In this document: positions 31,874 through 41,796 of the stretch, piece by piece
How the letters are laid out: each line of letters opens with the position of its first letter
Numbering within the stretch: position 1 is the stretch's first letter
Assembly (NCBI RefSeq): GCF_000024545.1
Contig: NC_013947.1
Span: 1,922,001-1,986,000, forward strand
Source of the DNA: Stackebrandtia nassauensis DSM 44728
GTDB lineage: Bacteria > Actinomycetota > Actinomycetes > Mycobacteriales > Micromonosporaceae
Reading direction: 5' to 3'
DNA: 64,000 bases
The notes under the pieces: generated by a model
Database searches by the model: none
What the model saw: the letters and a program-made list of their open reading frames with translations, nothing else
Told to the model about the DNA's origin: nothing
Translations under genes and position numbers: made by a program

Positions 31874-32668
31874 GTGGCTAACGATCTTGATCCGCGCTTC
31901 GGCGAGCAGGGCGGCAAACTCACCTACGGTTCGTACCTGCGCATCCCCGAACTGCTGGCGCAGCAACATCCCGCCTCTAACCCCGAGGCCCACGACGAGC
32001 TGCTGTTCATCACCATCCACCAGGTCTACGAGCTGTGGTTCAAGCTGCTCCTGCACGAGCTGGACGACGCCCGCGACCGGATGCTCGACGGCGAGAGCTA
32101 CCGCCCCCGGGTGCGGCTGGACCGCTGCCACACCATCCTGAAGGTCCTCATCGAACAGGTCGACGTCATCGACACGATGACCCCGCAGGACTTCCTCGAG
32201 TTCCGCAACCGGCTGGCCCCCGCCTCGGGCTTCCAGTCGGTGCAGTTCCGGGAACTGGAATTCCTGTCCGGACTCAAGGACCCCGGATATCTGGAGCGCT
32301 TCCGCGGCCTGTCGGAGGACGAGAGCCAGCGACTGCGCCGCCGCCTGACCGAACCGAGCCTGTGGGACGGCTACCTGGCCGCCGTCCGCCACGCCGGTTT
32401 CGCCACCGAGACCCGCGACGAACGCGTCGCGGCGCTGCGCGAGATCGCCGCCGACCGGCAGTCCTACGGGCAGCTGTGGGACCTTGCCGAGAGCCTCGTC
32501 GACCACGACCAGGCGCTGAGCCTGTGGCGCGCCCGCCACGTCCTGATGGCCGAGCGCCAGATCGGCACCAAACCCGGCACCGGCGGCAGCGCGGGCGGCA
32601 CCTATCTGAGGTCCCGTGTGGAGCTCCGCTGCTTCCCCGAACTCTGGGAACTGCGCAGCTTGATGTAG
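31874..32668 (+). CDS. kynA: tryptophan 2,3-dioxygenase
   Basis: The 264-residue haem enzyme opens the indole ring of tryptophan to N-formylkynurenine. It shows LTYGSYLRIPELLAQQHP, DELLFITIHQVYELWFKLLLHE with the conserved His, PASGFQSVQFRELEF, and the C-terminal GTKPGTGGSAGGTYLRS substrate loop. GTG 31874 is the start used here; it follows TACGTT by 6 nt with only a poor ribosome site. No kynureninase or formamidase gene is in this window, so it may serve degradation or supply kynurenine for another pathway. Confidence 0.93.
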   Translation: MANDLDPRFGEQGGKLTYGSYLRIPELLAQQHPASNPEAHDELLFITIHQVYELWFKLLLHELDDARDRMLDGESYRPRVRLDRCHTILKVLIEQVDVIDTMTPQDFLEFRNRLAPASGFQSVQFRELEFLSGLKDPGYLERFRGLSEDESQRLRRRLTEPSLWDGYLAAVRHAGFATETRDERVAALREIAADRQSYGQLWDLAESLVDHDQALSLWRARHVLMAERQIGTKPGTGGSAGGTYLRSRVELRCFPELWELRSLM

Positions 32669-32764
32669 GGGTCTCCCGGTTTCGTGCCAAGGCCGGTGCG
32701 ATGGCTTGGTGGCCCTGGGTGGCTTCCATAGGGTTGTTCCCAGAACCTTCATTGGGAGCCCACC

Positions 32765-34117
32765 ATGAACCAAGTACTCGCCGACCGCTATCGGATCGAC
32801 ACCGAGCTGGCGCGCGGAGCCGCCGGTGTCGTCCACCGCGCCCACGACCGGATCACCGGTGAGGACGTCGCGATCAAGATCCTGCACGCCGACGCCGCCT
32901 CCGAGCCCGCCGTGGCGACGGCCTTTTTGGACGAAGCCGAGGTGCTGACCGAACTCAACCACCCCGGCATCGTGCGTCCCCGTGACCTCATCGTCAACGG
33001 AACCCTGATGGCCCTGGTGATGGACCTGGTGGACGGTGTGGACCTGCGGCGCGTGGTCATCGACGGCGGCCCGCTGCCGTCCCGGCGCGCGGCCGTGGTG
33101 GTCTCCGAGGTCGCCGAGGCGCTGGCCGCCGTGCACGCCAAGGGAATCATCCACGGCGACGTCAAGCCCGGCAACATCCTGATCCCCTCCGACGGCGGCT
33201 CGGTGCGGCTGGTCGACTTCGGTGTCGCCCGGCGGATCGCCTCCCCCGACGCCCCGACCCACGCCACCCCCGACTACACCGCCCCCGAGATCGTCGACGG
33301 CGGCCACTCCACCGACAAGTCCGATGTGTATGGGCTGGGTCTGGTTCTGTACGAGGCACTGTGCGGCGTCAGCCCCTACCGGGGCGGCAGCATCGACGAC
33401 GTGCTGGACCGGCACCGCGCCATGATCCCGCTGCGCCCTGAAACAGTCGTGGCGGAACTGTGGAGCATCATCGAGTCGTGCCTGGCGCTGGACCCCGCCG
33501 ATCGCCCTGGGGCGCAAGCGATCCCGTCCATGCTGCGGGCCACGATGCCGCTGCTGTCCGACGAGGCCGCCGACGCGGTCACACCCCGGCTGGCCCCGCG
33601 TCCGCCGGTGACCCCGCCGGAGCCGATGCCGTTCCTCGCGCCCACGCCGGTCACCCCCGCCGCCGGTGACGCGCCACCGACCAGTGTGGTCCCCGCATCC
33701 CCGGTAGCCATTCTCGGCGAGTCTTCAGAAACCAAGGGCCGCAACAAATCCAAGCTCCTCATCGCCGCCGCTGCCGGTATCGTGGTCATTGCCGCCGCCG
33801 GAGTGCTGGGCTTCGCATGGCTAGCTGGCGCAACGGTTGACGACTCCAAGCCCTACGAGCCGCAGGCCGACGAACAGACCTCCGAGGATCCCGACTCCAA
33901 GGACACCAAGGACAAGAAGAACAATGACGACTCCACTCCTTCGGAAGAGCCGTCATCCACTGACGAGCCAAGCTCCTCTCCCACTGGGGAATCAGGCGGA
34001 GAAAATGGTACCGGTGGGGACAGTGGGGAAGAAAATGGCAACGGAGGGTCCGAAGGAGACTTTCCCGGGGAAGGTCCAATTGGTTCAACTTTTCCTGACA
34101 AACCTGGTGGTAGGTGA
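32765..34117 (+). CDS. membrane-anchored serine/threonine protein kinase
   Basis: The 450-residue protein has a kinase domain (about 1-265): a Gly-loop ARGAAGVV, ATP-binding Lys38 (VAIKIL), catalytic loop IIHGDVKPGN with Asp132, DFG at 151-153 and TPDYTAPEIVDGG. HGD replaces the usual HRD, so activation-loop phosphorylation may not be needed. A Pro-rich linker, one membrane helix (about 332-352) and an acidic, Gly/Ser/Glu-rich outer tail follow. There is no PASTA domain, so the ligand sensor is not of the PknB type. Confidence 0.87.
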   Translation: MNQVLADRYRIDTELARGAAGVVHRAHDRITGEDVAIKILHADAASEPAVATAFLDEAEVLTELNHPGIVRPRDLIVNGTLMALVMDLVDGVDLRRVVIDGGPLPSRRAAVVVSEVAEALAAVHAKGIIHGDVKPGNILIPSDGGSVRLVDFGVARRIASPDAPTHATPDYTAPEIVDGGHSTDKSDVYGLGLVLYEALCGVSPYRGGSIDDVLDRHRAMIPLRPETVVAELWSIIESCLALDPADRPGAQAIPSMLRATMPLLSDEAADAVTPRLAPRPPVTPPEPMPFLAPTPVTPAAGDAPPTSVVPASPVAILGESSETKGRNKSKLLIAAAAGIVVIAAAGVLGFAWLAGATVDDSKPYEPQADEQTSEDPDSKDTKDKKNNDDSTPSEEPSSTDEPSSSPTGESGGENGTGGDSGEENGNGGSEGDFPGEGPIGSTFPDKPGGR

Positions 34118-34267
34118 CCGTTTTAGGGCCGAATGGTTCTTAGAGAGGAAAGCATTTCGACTCCGCTAATTCGAACGTTCTTCTGAGACTGTGGTCTGTG
34201 GAGCGAATTGGAACACAATAGAGCCCCCCGACTTGCGTCCTAAATCAATGCATGGCATCCTGTGTAC

Positions 34268-34777
34268 ATGGCAGGAAAAGAACTGAACGCAACCGCAGCC
34301 GCCCTTCTGGGCCTGCTGCACGAAGGATCGATGACAGGCGGACAGCTGATGTCCGAGGCGACCAGGCGGCTCGGACCGTTCTGGACGATGACCCGCAGCC
34401 AGGTGTACCGGGAACTCCCGGCACTGGCCGAAGTGGGCTACGTCCGGGTCGGTAAGCCGGGCCCGCGCGCGAGCGTCCCGTACACCATCAGCGCGTCCGG
34501 AAAGCGCGCCTTCGCGAAGTGGATCAATGAGGAGAGCGGCATCGGCCAGCTGCGCGACCCCGTCGCGCTGCGCACCGCGTTCGCCCACCACATGACCCCG
34601 TCGGCGCTGTCCGATATGTACAAGGACGCCATCGAGTACCACAACGAGGCGCTCAACGACGTCAAGAACCGTGCCAAGGACCTGGCCGCCGACGACGCCG
34701 GTGCCGCCACGGCGATGGACTTCGCCATCGGCTACCACAAGGCCGCCATCACCTGGCTGAAGTCGCGCCAGAAGTAA
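34268..34777 (+). CDS. PadR family transcriptional regulator
   Basis: The 169-residue protein starts [20 protein letters not shown], has the PadR winged helix with [34 protein letters not shown], and a C-terminal helical dimer domain. PadR proteins usually repress exporters or stress genes in answer to small phenolic or drug-like ligands. No transporter is adjacent. The 150-bp gap before it is AT-richer than the surroundings and contains ATGCATGGCAT next to the start, a possible self-operator. Confidence 0.85.
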   Translation: MAGKELNATAAALLGLLHEGSMTGGQLMSEATRRLGPFWTMTRSQVYRELPALAEVGYVRVGKPGPRASVPYTISASGKRAFAKWINEESGIGQLRDPVALRTAFAHHMTPSALSDMYKDAIEYHNEALNDVKNRAKDLAADDAGAATAMDFAIGYHKAAITWLKSRQK

Positions 34778-34820
34778 GACCAGCACCGCGGCACCCAAGT
34801 GCTGCGACACAACGTCCATC

Positions 34821-34847
34821 GGGCGCAGCGGGCAGGCCGCTGCGCCC
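34821..34847 (+). terminator. terminator after the PadR gene
   Basis: A perfect 11-bp stem (34821-34831 with 34837-34847) with loop GCAGG is followed by TTCTTC. Confidence 0.7.
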
Positions 34848-34908
34848 TTCTTCGTGTCCGCGCGACCCCCAAGATCGAGACCGTGTCATTCGCGCCGAGC
34901 CGCGCGCG

Positions 34909-34914
34909 TAAGCT
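34909..34914 (+). promoter_or_regulatory. -10 box of prfB, probably leaderless
   Basis: TAAGCT ends 8 nt before the GTG at 34923. Transcription would then start at or beside the first codon. GGAG is present but overlaps the predicted start region. Confidence 0.45.
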
Positions 34915-34922
34915 GGAGTGTC

Positions 34923-36053
<1,131 letters not shown>

Positions 36054-36185
36054 CCCGCGTACCCACGCGGAATTCACCGGTTCGGCCGATGGGCCGTTCG
36101 CATGATCGAGCGATTATCGCGCGAGACGAAACCCCTTCGGGCGTGGAGAAGGAGGGGGTGTGGCAGGCGCCGCATTGACCGCGCG

Positions 36186-36191
36186 TAGACT
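36186..36191 (+). promoter_or_regulatory. -10 box of ftsE, probably leaderless
   Basis: TAGACT ends 8 nt before the GTG start at 36200, the same spacing as at prfB; the intervening bases CTCGCAGC hold no ribosome site. Confidence 0.45.
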
Positions 36192-36199
36192 CTCGCAGC

Positions 36200-36880
36200 G
36201 TGATTCGGCTCGAGCAGGTTTCGAAGCATTACGCGCGATCGAACCGCCCCTCCATTGAAGACATCAACGTCTCGATCGAGAAGGGTGAGTTTGTCTTCTT
36301 CATCGGCCCCACCGGGGCCGGTAAGTCGACGATCATCAAGTTGCTGCTGCGCGAAGTAATACCTGACAAGGGCAAAGTCTGGGTGAATGACAAAGAGGTC
36401 ACCAAGATGAGCCGCTGGAAGGTACCGGCGTTCCGGCGATCCCTGGGCTGTGTGTTCCAGGACTTCCGGTTGCTGCCGCACCGCACGGCGGCCGAGAACG
36501 TCGCCTTCGCCCTGGAGGTGATCGGCAAACCCAAGACCGTCGCCCGTCGCGTCGTCCCCGAGGTCATGGACCTGGTGGGGCTGGGCGGCAAGGAACACCG
36601 CTACCCCCACGAGCTGTCCGGTGGTGAGCAACAGCGCGTCGCCATCGCGAGGGCCTTCGTCAACCGGCCGCTCATCCTGCTGGCGGACGAGCCCACCGGA
36701 AACCTCGACCCCGACACGTCCATCGAGATCATGCGTCTGTTGGACCGCATCAACCGGACCGGAACGACCATCGTGATGGTCACCCACGACTCCAACATCG
36801 TCAACCAGATGCGGCGACGCGTCATCGAGATCGAGAACGGTCACATGGTTCGTGACCAGGCTCGCGGCGTGTACGGCTAA
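36200..36880 (+). CDS. ftsE: cell division ATP-binding protein FtsE
   Basis: The 226-residue ABC ATPase starts [18 protein letters not shown] and has Walker [18 protein letters not shown], signature [15 protein letters not shown] and Walker [13 protein letters not shown]. With FtsX it transmits ATP hydrolysis across the membrane to switch on a murein hydrolase at the septum. It lies 21 bp before ftsX. Confidence 0.95.
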   Translation: MIRLEQVSKHYARSNRPSIEDINVSIEKGEFVFFIGPTGAGKSTIIKLLLREVIPDKGKVWVNDKEVTKMSRWKVPAFRRSLGCVFQDFRLLPHRTAAENVAFALEVIGKPKTVARRVVPEVMDLVGLGGKEHRYPHELSGGEQQRVAIARAFVNRPLILLADEPTGNLDPDTSIEIMRLLDRINRTGTTIVMVTHDSNIVNQMRRRVIEIENGHMVRDQARGVYG

Positions 36881-36901
36881 CGGGAAGGCTTAACTAGATC
36901 C

Positions 36902-37792
36902 ATGCGTGCGAAGTACGTACTTTCCGAGGTCGCGGTCGGCCTGTGGCGCAACATCAGCATGACCATCGCCATGATCATCACCATGTCGGTGTCGCTGACC
37001 ATGCTCGGCGCCGGTGTCCTCATGTACCTCCAAACCCAGTCCATGGAGGAGGAGTACGAGGGAAACATCGAGATCATGCTGTACCTGAAGCAGGATCTCG
37101 ACAAGGGCTCCCCCGAGACCGAGCAGATCAAGCAGCAGCTGGAGGAGGACAAGGACAGCGGTCTGGTCGAGGACTACAAGTTCAAGTCCAAGGCCGAGGC
37201 CTACTCGGAGTTCAAGGAGCTGTTCAAGTCCGCTCCCGACCTGATCGAGAACGTCGACCCGGAGCGGCTTCCGGCCAACTTCGGCGTGAAGCTCGTCGAC
37301 ATGGGCAAGGCCTCCGAGTTCAAGGACAAGTACGACAAGGCCAAGGGCGTCGAACGGGTCTTCAACCAGCGCGACTCGCTGGAGAAGGTCTTCGAACTGC
37401 TCACCGGCGTGCAGAACCTGGCGCTCATCGTCGCGCTGGTGCAGGGCATCGCCGCGCTGCTGCTGGTCGCGAACACGATCCAGGTGGCCGCGTACTCGAA
37501 GCGGCGCGAAGTGTCCATCATGAAGCTGGTCGGCGCGTCCAACTGGTTCGTGCAGGCGCCGTTCGTCCTGGAGGCGGTCTTCGCCGGTCTGCTCGGCTCG
37601 ATCGTGGCCTTCCTGGCGCTCGTCGGGGGTAAGGCGTTCCTTGTGGACGGCACCTTCAAGAACCTGTTCTCGATCCTGACACCGATGCCATGGTCGAGAG
37701 TCATCCTCATGCTGCCCATCCTGGCGGGTATCGCCAGCGTGATCAGCGCGGTCACCGGCTGGGTCACCCTCCGCTTCCAGGTGAAGGTGTAG
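36902..37792 (+). CDS. ftsX: cell division protein FtsX
   Basis: The 296-residue membrane protein has an N-terminal helix (SMTIAMIITMSVSLTMLGAG), an extracytoplasmic domain of about 120 residues (EYEGNIEIMLYLKQDL... FKELFKSAPDL), and three C-terminal helices with VAAYSKRREVSIMKLVGASNW. This is the FtsX fold; the outer loop binds and activates a wall hydrolase. The next gene encodes a fitting coiled-coil M23 hydrolase. Confidence 0.95.
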   Translation: MRAKYVLSEVAVGLWRNISMTIAMIITMSVSLTMLGAGVLMYLQTQSMEEEYEGNIEIMLYLKQDLDKGSPETEQIKQQLEEDKDSGLVEDYKFKSKAEAYSEFKELFKSAPDLIENVDPERLPANFGVKLVDMGKASEFKDKYDKAKGVERVFNQRDSLEKVFELLTGVQNLALIVALVQGIAALLLVANTIQVAAYSKRREVSIMKLVGASNWFVQAPFVLEAVFAGLLGSIVAFLALVGGKAFLVDGTFKNLFSILTPMPWSRVILMLPILAGIASVISAVTGWVTLRFQVKV

Positions 37793-37847
37793 CGACCCGC
37801 CACAGTGAATTTGGTGCGAAACGACCACTTCGGGCGGTCACTCGGAG

Positions 37848-37853
37848 TACTTT
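37848..37853 (+). promoter_or_regulatory. -10 box of the M23 hydrolase gene, probably leaderless
   Basis: TACTTT ends 7 nt before ATG 37861; the bases between (ACGCACC) hold no ribosome site. GGTGCG (37813-37818) and CGCACC (37855-37860) could also pair around the box. Confidence 0.4.
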
Positions 37854-37860
37854 ACGCACC

Positions 37861-39084
37861 ATGAGGACCATGCTTTGGAGTGCGGCGGTGTTCACCGCCG
37901 CACTCCTTCTCACAGGCACGGCCATCGCGAACCCCGGTAGCGAACCCAGTAAGGCCGAGCGCGAACTGGCCGAAGCCGAGGCGACCCTCGAAGGCGCCAC
38001 AGAGGACGCCCGCGAGGCGGGCCGCGAACTCGCCGAGGCCGAGAACCGGCTCCCCGGTGCCCGCGACCGTGTCGACGAGGCGCGGGGCGCGGTGGCCGCC
38101 GCCGAGGTGCTCGCCGAGGAGGCCGCGCGCGACGCCGAGGACGCCCGTCAGGAGCACCACGAGGCCGAGGGTGACTTCGACACCGCCCAGTCCGGTGTAG
38201 AGGAGTCCAGGGACGATCTGGGCGACATGGCGGCCCAGATCTATCAGCGCGACGGCCTGGTCGCCTTCAACGAGGCCCTCAAGTCCAAGGACCTGTTCGA
38301 CGCGGTCGACCGGATGTCCTTCGCCAACGAGTTCGTCCGCCGCCAGAACAACGCGGTCGAGGAGGTCGTCAAGGCCCGCCAGGACGCCCGCGTCGCCGAG
38401 AACGAGGCCGAACAGGCCCGCGACGACGCCGAGGCCGCCGAGGCCGCGGCAGCCGAGGCCCTCGACGAGGCCGAGGCCGAAGCCGAACGCGCCGAGGACG
38501 CCGAGGCCGAACTCGACGGTCTCATCGACACCAAGTCCGAGGCGCTGCGCGTCGCCAAACGCGAGAAGGACGCCAGCCTCGACCAGTACGAGGAGGCCAA
38601 GGCCGCCAGCGAACGCGTCGCCGACAAACTGCGCGACACCGGTTCTGGCGACTCCTCACCCCCGTCGTCGTCCTCGGGAGGCGGTGGTGGCGGCTTCCTG
38701 ATGCCTGTCAACGGCTGGAAGTCCAGTGACTTCGGCAACCGCTACGACCCGTACTACAAGGTCTGGCAGCTCCACGCGGGCACCGACTTCGCGGCCCCCG
38801 GCGGGGCACCCATCTACGCCGTGGACTCCGGCTCGGTCGTCCAGGCGGGCTGGAATGGCGGCTACGGCAACTACACCTGCGTCTACCACGGCGACAACGT
38901 GTCCACCTGCTACGGTCACCAATCCTCCATAGGGGTGTCTCCAGGCCAGCACGTCTCGCGCGGCCAGCGCATCGGCAGCGTCGGCACCACCGGCGCCTCC
39001 ACGGGCAACCACCTCCACTTCGAGGTCCGCGTCAACGGTTCACCCGTCCAGCCGCTGGGCTGGCTGCCGTCCTGTCTGTGCTGA
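37861..39084 (+). CDS. coiled-coil M23 murein endopeptidase, probable FtsEX partner
   Basis: The 407-residue protein has a signal peptide (MRTMLWSAAVFTAALLLTGT), a long Ala/Glu/Arg coiled coil (about 30-255), a Ser/Gly linker and a C-terminal M23 lysostaphin-like peptidase: LHAGTDFAAPGGAPIYAV and STGNHLHFEVRVNG carry the zinc ligands. This is the EnvC-like arrangement, but here with the catalytic residues kept, so it may cut cross-bridges itself. Place directly after ftsEX, before smpB, supports an FtsX-controlled septal hydrolase; that link is inferred. Confidence 0.85.
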   Translation: MRTMLWSAAVFTAALLLTGTAIANPGSEPSKAERELAEAEATLEGATEDAREAGRELAEAENRLPGARDRVDEARGAVAAAEVLAEEAARDAEDARQEHHEAEGDFDTAQSGVEESRDDLGDMAAQIYQRDGLVAFNEALKSKDLFDAVDRMSFANEFVRRQNNAVEEVVKARQDARVAENEAEQARDDAEAAEAAAAEALDEAEAEAERAEDAEAELDGLIDTKSEALRVAKREKDASLDQYEEAKAASERVADKLRDTGSGDSSPPSSSSGGGGGGFLMPVNGWKSSDFGNRYDPYYKVWQLHAGTDFAAPGGAPIYAVDSGSVVQAGWNGGYGNYTCVYHGDNVSTCYGHQSSIGVSPGQHVSRGQRIGSVGTTGASTGNHLHFEVRVNGSPVQPLGWLPSCLC

Positions 39085-39118
39085 CGAATCTCACTCGCGG
39101 CGGCCCACACCGCCCCGA

Positions 39119-39124
39119 TAAGCT
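39119..39124 (+). promoter_or_regulatory. -10 box of smpB, probably leaderless
   Basis: TAAGCT ends 6 nt before ATG 39131, the same hexamer as before prfB; no ribosome site lies between. Confidence 0.4.
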
Positions 39125-39130
39125 GTGCCG

Positions 39131-39610
39131 ATGGTCAAGGAGAAGGGGCACAAACTCATCACTTCCAACCGGAAGGCACGGCACGACTACACCATCCTCG
39201 ACACCTACGAGGCGGGCATCGTGCTGACCGGCACCGAAGTGAAATCACTGCGCAACGGCCGCGCCTCCCTCGCCGACGCCTACGCCGACCTCCACAACGG
39301 CGAACTGCGCATCCACGGCATCCACATCGCCGAGTACGACAACGGCTCCTGGACCAACCACCCGCCGCGCCGGATCCGCAAACTCCTGCTCCACCGCGCC
39401 GAGATCGACAAACTCGTCGGCAAGCTCACCGAGTCCGGCCTCACCCTCGTCCCGCTGTCCCTCTACTTCCGCGACGGCTGGGCCAAGGTCGAGATCGGTC
39501 TCGCCCGAGGCAAGAAGTCCTACGACAAACGCCAGGACCTGGCAAAACGCGATTCCGACCGCGAGATCGAACGCGCCCTCCACCGCCGCGCCAAGGGCCT
39601 GCCCGACTGA
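39131..39610 (+). CDS. smpB: SsrA-binding protein SmpB
   Basis: The 159-residue protein binds tmRNA and brings it to stalled ribosomes. It shows [45 protein letters not shown], and the basic C-terminal tail [22 protein letters not shown] that enters the empty mRNA channel. It lies 63 bp before ssrA, its RNA partner. ATG 39131 gives the usual length; a GTG at 39125 would add two residues. Confidence 0.95.
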   Translation: MVKEKGHKLITSNRKARHDYTILDTYEAGIVLTGTEVKSLRNGRASLADAYADLHNGELRIHGIHIAEYDNGSWTNHPPRRIRKLLLHRAEIDKLVGKLTESGLTLVPLSLYFRDGWAKVEIGLARGKKSYDKRQDLAKRDSDREIERALHRRAKGLPD

Positions 39611-39673
39611 CCGGCGATATCGGAATGCGAGCCCCCACCGTTGGCGTTACACTCTTGCGAGCACAACTCAATA

Positions 39674-40045
39674 GGGGCCGATCGGTTTCGACTCCGTACG
39701 CTGATGTAAGGGAAGCGGGTCGAGGAAGCCAGCGTCGTCTCGTTAATCGTCGCTGGAAAACACAAATGCGAAGACTGAATCTCGCAGTTCCTTCGCTCTC
39801 GCTGCCTAAGCGATAGCAGAAGGATTGTCGGTCCGGGAGCGCGTCCGTCCCGGTCACCGGCATTATTTAGGACGCTTGGCGCTGAGTGGGGCCACCGGGC
39901 TCAGCGCGACACCAACGGTGGATGGAGCCCGTCACTTCGACTTGTTCGCGTGATCGAAGGGGCTTGAGGAAAGGCACAGCGAACTGCACCCGGAGAAGCC
40001 TTACTGAACCGGCGGAGGACCTGGGTTCGATTCCCAGCGGCTCCA
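39674..40045 (+). ncRNA. ssrA: transfer-messenger RNA (tmRNA)
   Basis: The 5' end GGGGCCGATCGGTTTCGAC is the conserved tmRNA start and pairs, with one G-U, with CGGCTCC at 40038-40044; GGTTCGATTCCC at 40024-40035 is the T-arm. The tag frame ends FALAA-stop at 39792-39809; reading back from it gives AACACAAATGCGAAGACT (NTNAKT), with GAA at 39756-39758 as the likely resume codon, so the tag is about 16-17 residues. CCA is not clearly encoded. ALAA is the usual protease-recognised end. Confidence 0.93.
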
Positions 40046-40055
40046 CGAAACCACA

Positions 40056-40094
40056 GAATTGCCCCCGCCATCCTTGGGAAGGCGGGGGCAATTC
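40056..40094 (+). terminator. terminator after ssrA
   Basis: A perfect 14-bp stem (40056-40069 with 40081-40094) with an 11-nt loop is followed by GTGTTTGTGG. It can also serve the convergent DUF2017 gene, which ends at 40119. Confidence 0.75.
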
Positions 40095-40118
40095 GTGTTT
40101 GTGGCTTTCGTCGTCGCA

Positions 40119-40727
40119 TCAGTTGTCGGTGGAGCCGGTGAGGGAATCGATGAGGGTTTCCTGGAGGCCGCTCAGCCACAGGTAGACCATCGCGCTGGGT
40201 TTGCGGGGGTCGGAGTCGGGGAGTTGCAGGAATGCCTCGCTGTCGTGGTCGCCGGTGATGTCGAGGCGGGTGCCGAGGGCGAGGCGCAGATCGTTGAGGG
40301 CGCCCAGCCATTGGCGGCACTCGTCCTCGTTCAATCGCAGTTCGGTGCCGTCGGGTTCGGAGGGGGTCAGGGTCTCCAGGCAGCGGATGAGGGTGAGGAT
40401 GTCGCCGCGTTTGCGGGCGCGCATGTCGGATTCGGTGTAGCGGCGGAACTCGGCGGACGCCGCGCGGGTCTCGTCGTCGGGGGGACGGTCGGGGTCGTCG
40501 TAGGCGTCGGGGAAGAGGCGGGCCAGTACCGGGTCGGTGGGTGGTTCGTCGGGTTGGTCGGTGAAGACGGAGGCCAGCAGGGCCTCGGCGTCACCGTGGG
40601 CCGGTTCCTGGCCGGGGCCGAGCAGGTCGAGGAGCTGGGTGGCGTAGCCGTGCAGGACGGAGATCTCGACCTGGCCCAGCAGGATGGTGGCGCCGCCGCC
40701 GGACAACGGCTCGAAGTAACCCGCCAT
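40119..40727 (-). CDS. DUF2017 family protein
   Basis: The 202-residue soluble protein starts MAGYFEPLSGGGATILLGQVE and contains the helix-rich DUF2017 domain (ALNDLRLALGTRLDI and YLWLSGLQETLIDSL). The family is encoded next to clpS in actinobacteria and is of unknown function, perhaps tied to regulated proteolysis. Its ATG overlaps the clpS stop by one base (TGATG), so the two are translationally coupled. Confidence 0.82.
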   Translation of the reverse strand: MAGYFEPLSGGGATILLGQVEISVLHGYATQLLDLLGPGQEPAHGDAEALLASVFTDQPDEPPTDPVLARLFPDAYDDPDRPPDDETRAASAEFRRYTESDMRARKRGDILTLIRCLETLTPSEPDGTELRLNEDECRQWLGALNDLRLALGTRLDITGDHDSEAFLQLPDSDPRKPSAMVYLWLSGLQETLIDSLTGSTDN

Positions 40728-41086
40728 CAGCGGTCCTGCCGCATGCTCGCCCACAGCCCGTACCCGTGCATGGCCTGCACATCACGCTCCATCTCCTCGC
40801 GGTTGCCGGACGAGACCACCGCCAGGCCCTTGTTGTGGACGTCGAGCATGAGCTCCTCGGCTTTGGGGCGGGTGTAGCCGAAGTAGGACTGGAAGACGTA
40901 GGACACGTAGCTCATCAGGTTCACGGGGTCGTTGCGGACGATCGTGACCCAGGGGGCGTCGGCTTCGGGGGTCTCGGCGGCGTCGGTGACCGTTTCAGGA
41001 CGCGCGACCTTGGCCGAGACGCCCAGGACGCATCGGGGGAGTCGGCGAGTGAACGTGGGTGATGGCTGTGCGCTCACCTGCCCCAT
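40727..41086 (-). CDS. clpS: ATP-dependent Clp protease adaptor ClpS
   Basis: The 119-residue adaptor has the core PWVTIVRNDPVNLMSYVSYVFQSYFGYTRPKAEELMLDVHNKG and ends RDVQAMHGYGLWASMRQ. It delivers N-degron proteins to the ClpAP/ClpCP protease; the NDPVN loop and the HNKG motif are diagnostic. The first about 40 residues are not part of the conserved core; ATG 41086 follows a GGTGGC site. The 197-bp gap before it holds only a possible promoter. Confidence 0.88.
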   Translation of the reverse strand: MGQVSAQPSPTFTRRLPRCVLGVSAKVARPETVTDAAETPEADAPWVTIVRNDPVNLMSYVSYVFQSYFGYTRPKAEELMLDVHNKGLAVVSSGNREEMERDVQAMHGYGLWASMRQDR

Positions 41087-41283
41087 GCTGCCACCAGCAC
41101 GGAGAGTCCACAAACGGCCCTCGGATTGGAACCGACCGGGACACGGGCCAATGGGTATCGCCGAAGTCGGGACCAACGACCCGCATTGACCAGCCGAAAC
41201 ATCGATTTGGGGTGGATGGCGGGCGCTTAGCATGGAGGCTCGGGCACCGGCAGCCCAAGAGCCGCTGTTGAGGATGATGCCCC

Positions 41284-41796
41284 ATGACTGACGAGACGAT
41301 CAACACCGAACAACCCGAGCTCAGGAAATCGAGGTTCGGTTACCGTGCCCGGTTCGTCGCCATTGTCGTGTTGTTGTCGATCACCTTGCTGGGTGGTGTC
41401 GCACTGGCCTTGGTGTTGGCTGAGGACAAGCCGAAACCGAGATCCGTTGAGGATCAGGCGATCGACATGTGTCAGGACGCGGTGTTGCAGTCACTGAAGG
41501 CGCCGTCCACCGCGGATTTCGTGGGCGAGCCCATCGCGTTCAGTGATGGGGGTGAGGTCGCGCCTGTTTACACGGTTACCGGTGAGGTCGATGCCGAGAA
41601 CTCGTTCGGTGCGATGCTTCGCAACTTGTACACGTGTGACATCCAGACCAGTAACGACAGGGATTCGTGGACCGTGGAGGCCGTCGACATCGTCTTATGC
41701 GCCGCTGAAACGGGTCGAGGTCAGTCGTGGGTGACGGGGAGGGGGCGGGGTGGGACGGGGGTGGACTGGATGATCGAGGTGGTCGTCTGTCCGTAG
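41284..41796 (+). CDS. membrane-anchored hypothetical protein with run-on C-terminus
   Basis: The 170-residue protein has one helix (FVAIVVLLSITLLGGVALAL, about 25-45) and a small outer domain with CQDAVLQSLKAPSTADF and VDAENSFGAMLRNLYTC, a motif pair widespread in bacterial small lipoproteins and phage-type proteins. The last about 25 residues (from about base 41721) read through the antisense 3' end of the Lrp gene and are Gly/Arg-rich (GRGRGG), so the true end has probably been lost. Family known by sight only; function unknown. Confidence 0.55.
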   Translation: MTDETINTEQPELRKSRFGYRARFVAIVVLLSITLLGGVALALVLAEDKPKPRSVEDQAIDMCQDAVLQSLKAPSTADFVGEPIAFSDGGEVAPVYTVTGEVDAENSFGAMLRNLYTCDIQTSNDRDSWTVEAVDIVLCAAETGRGQSWVTGRGRGGTGVDWMIEVVVCP

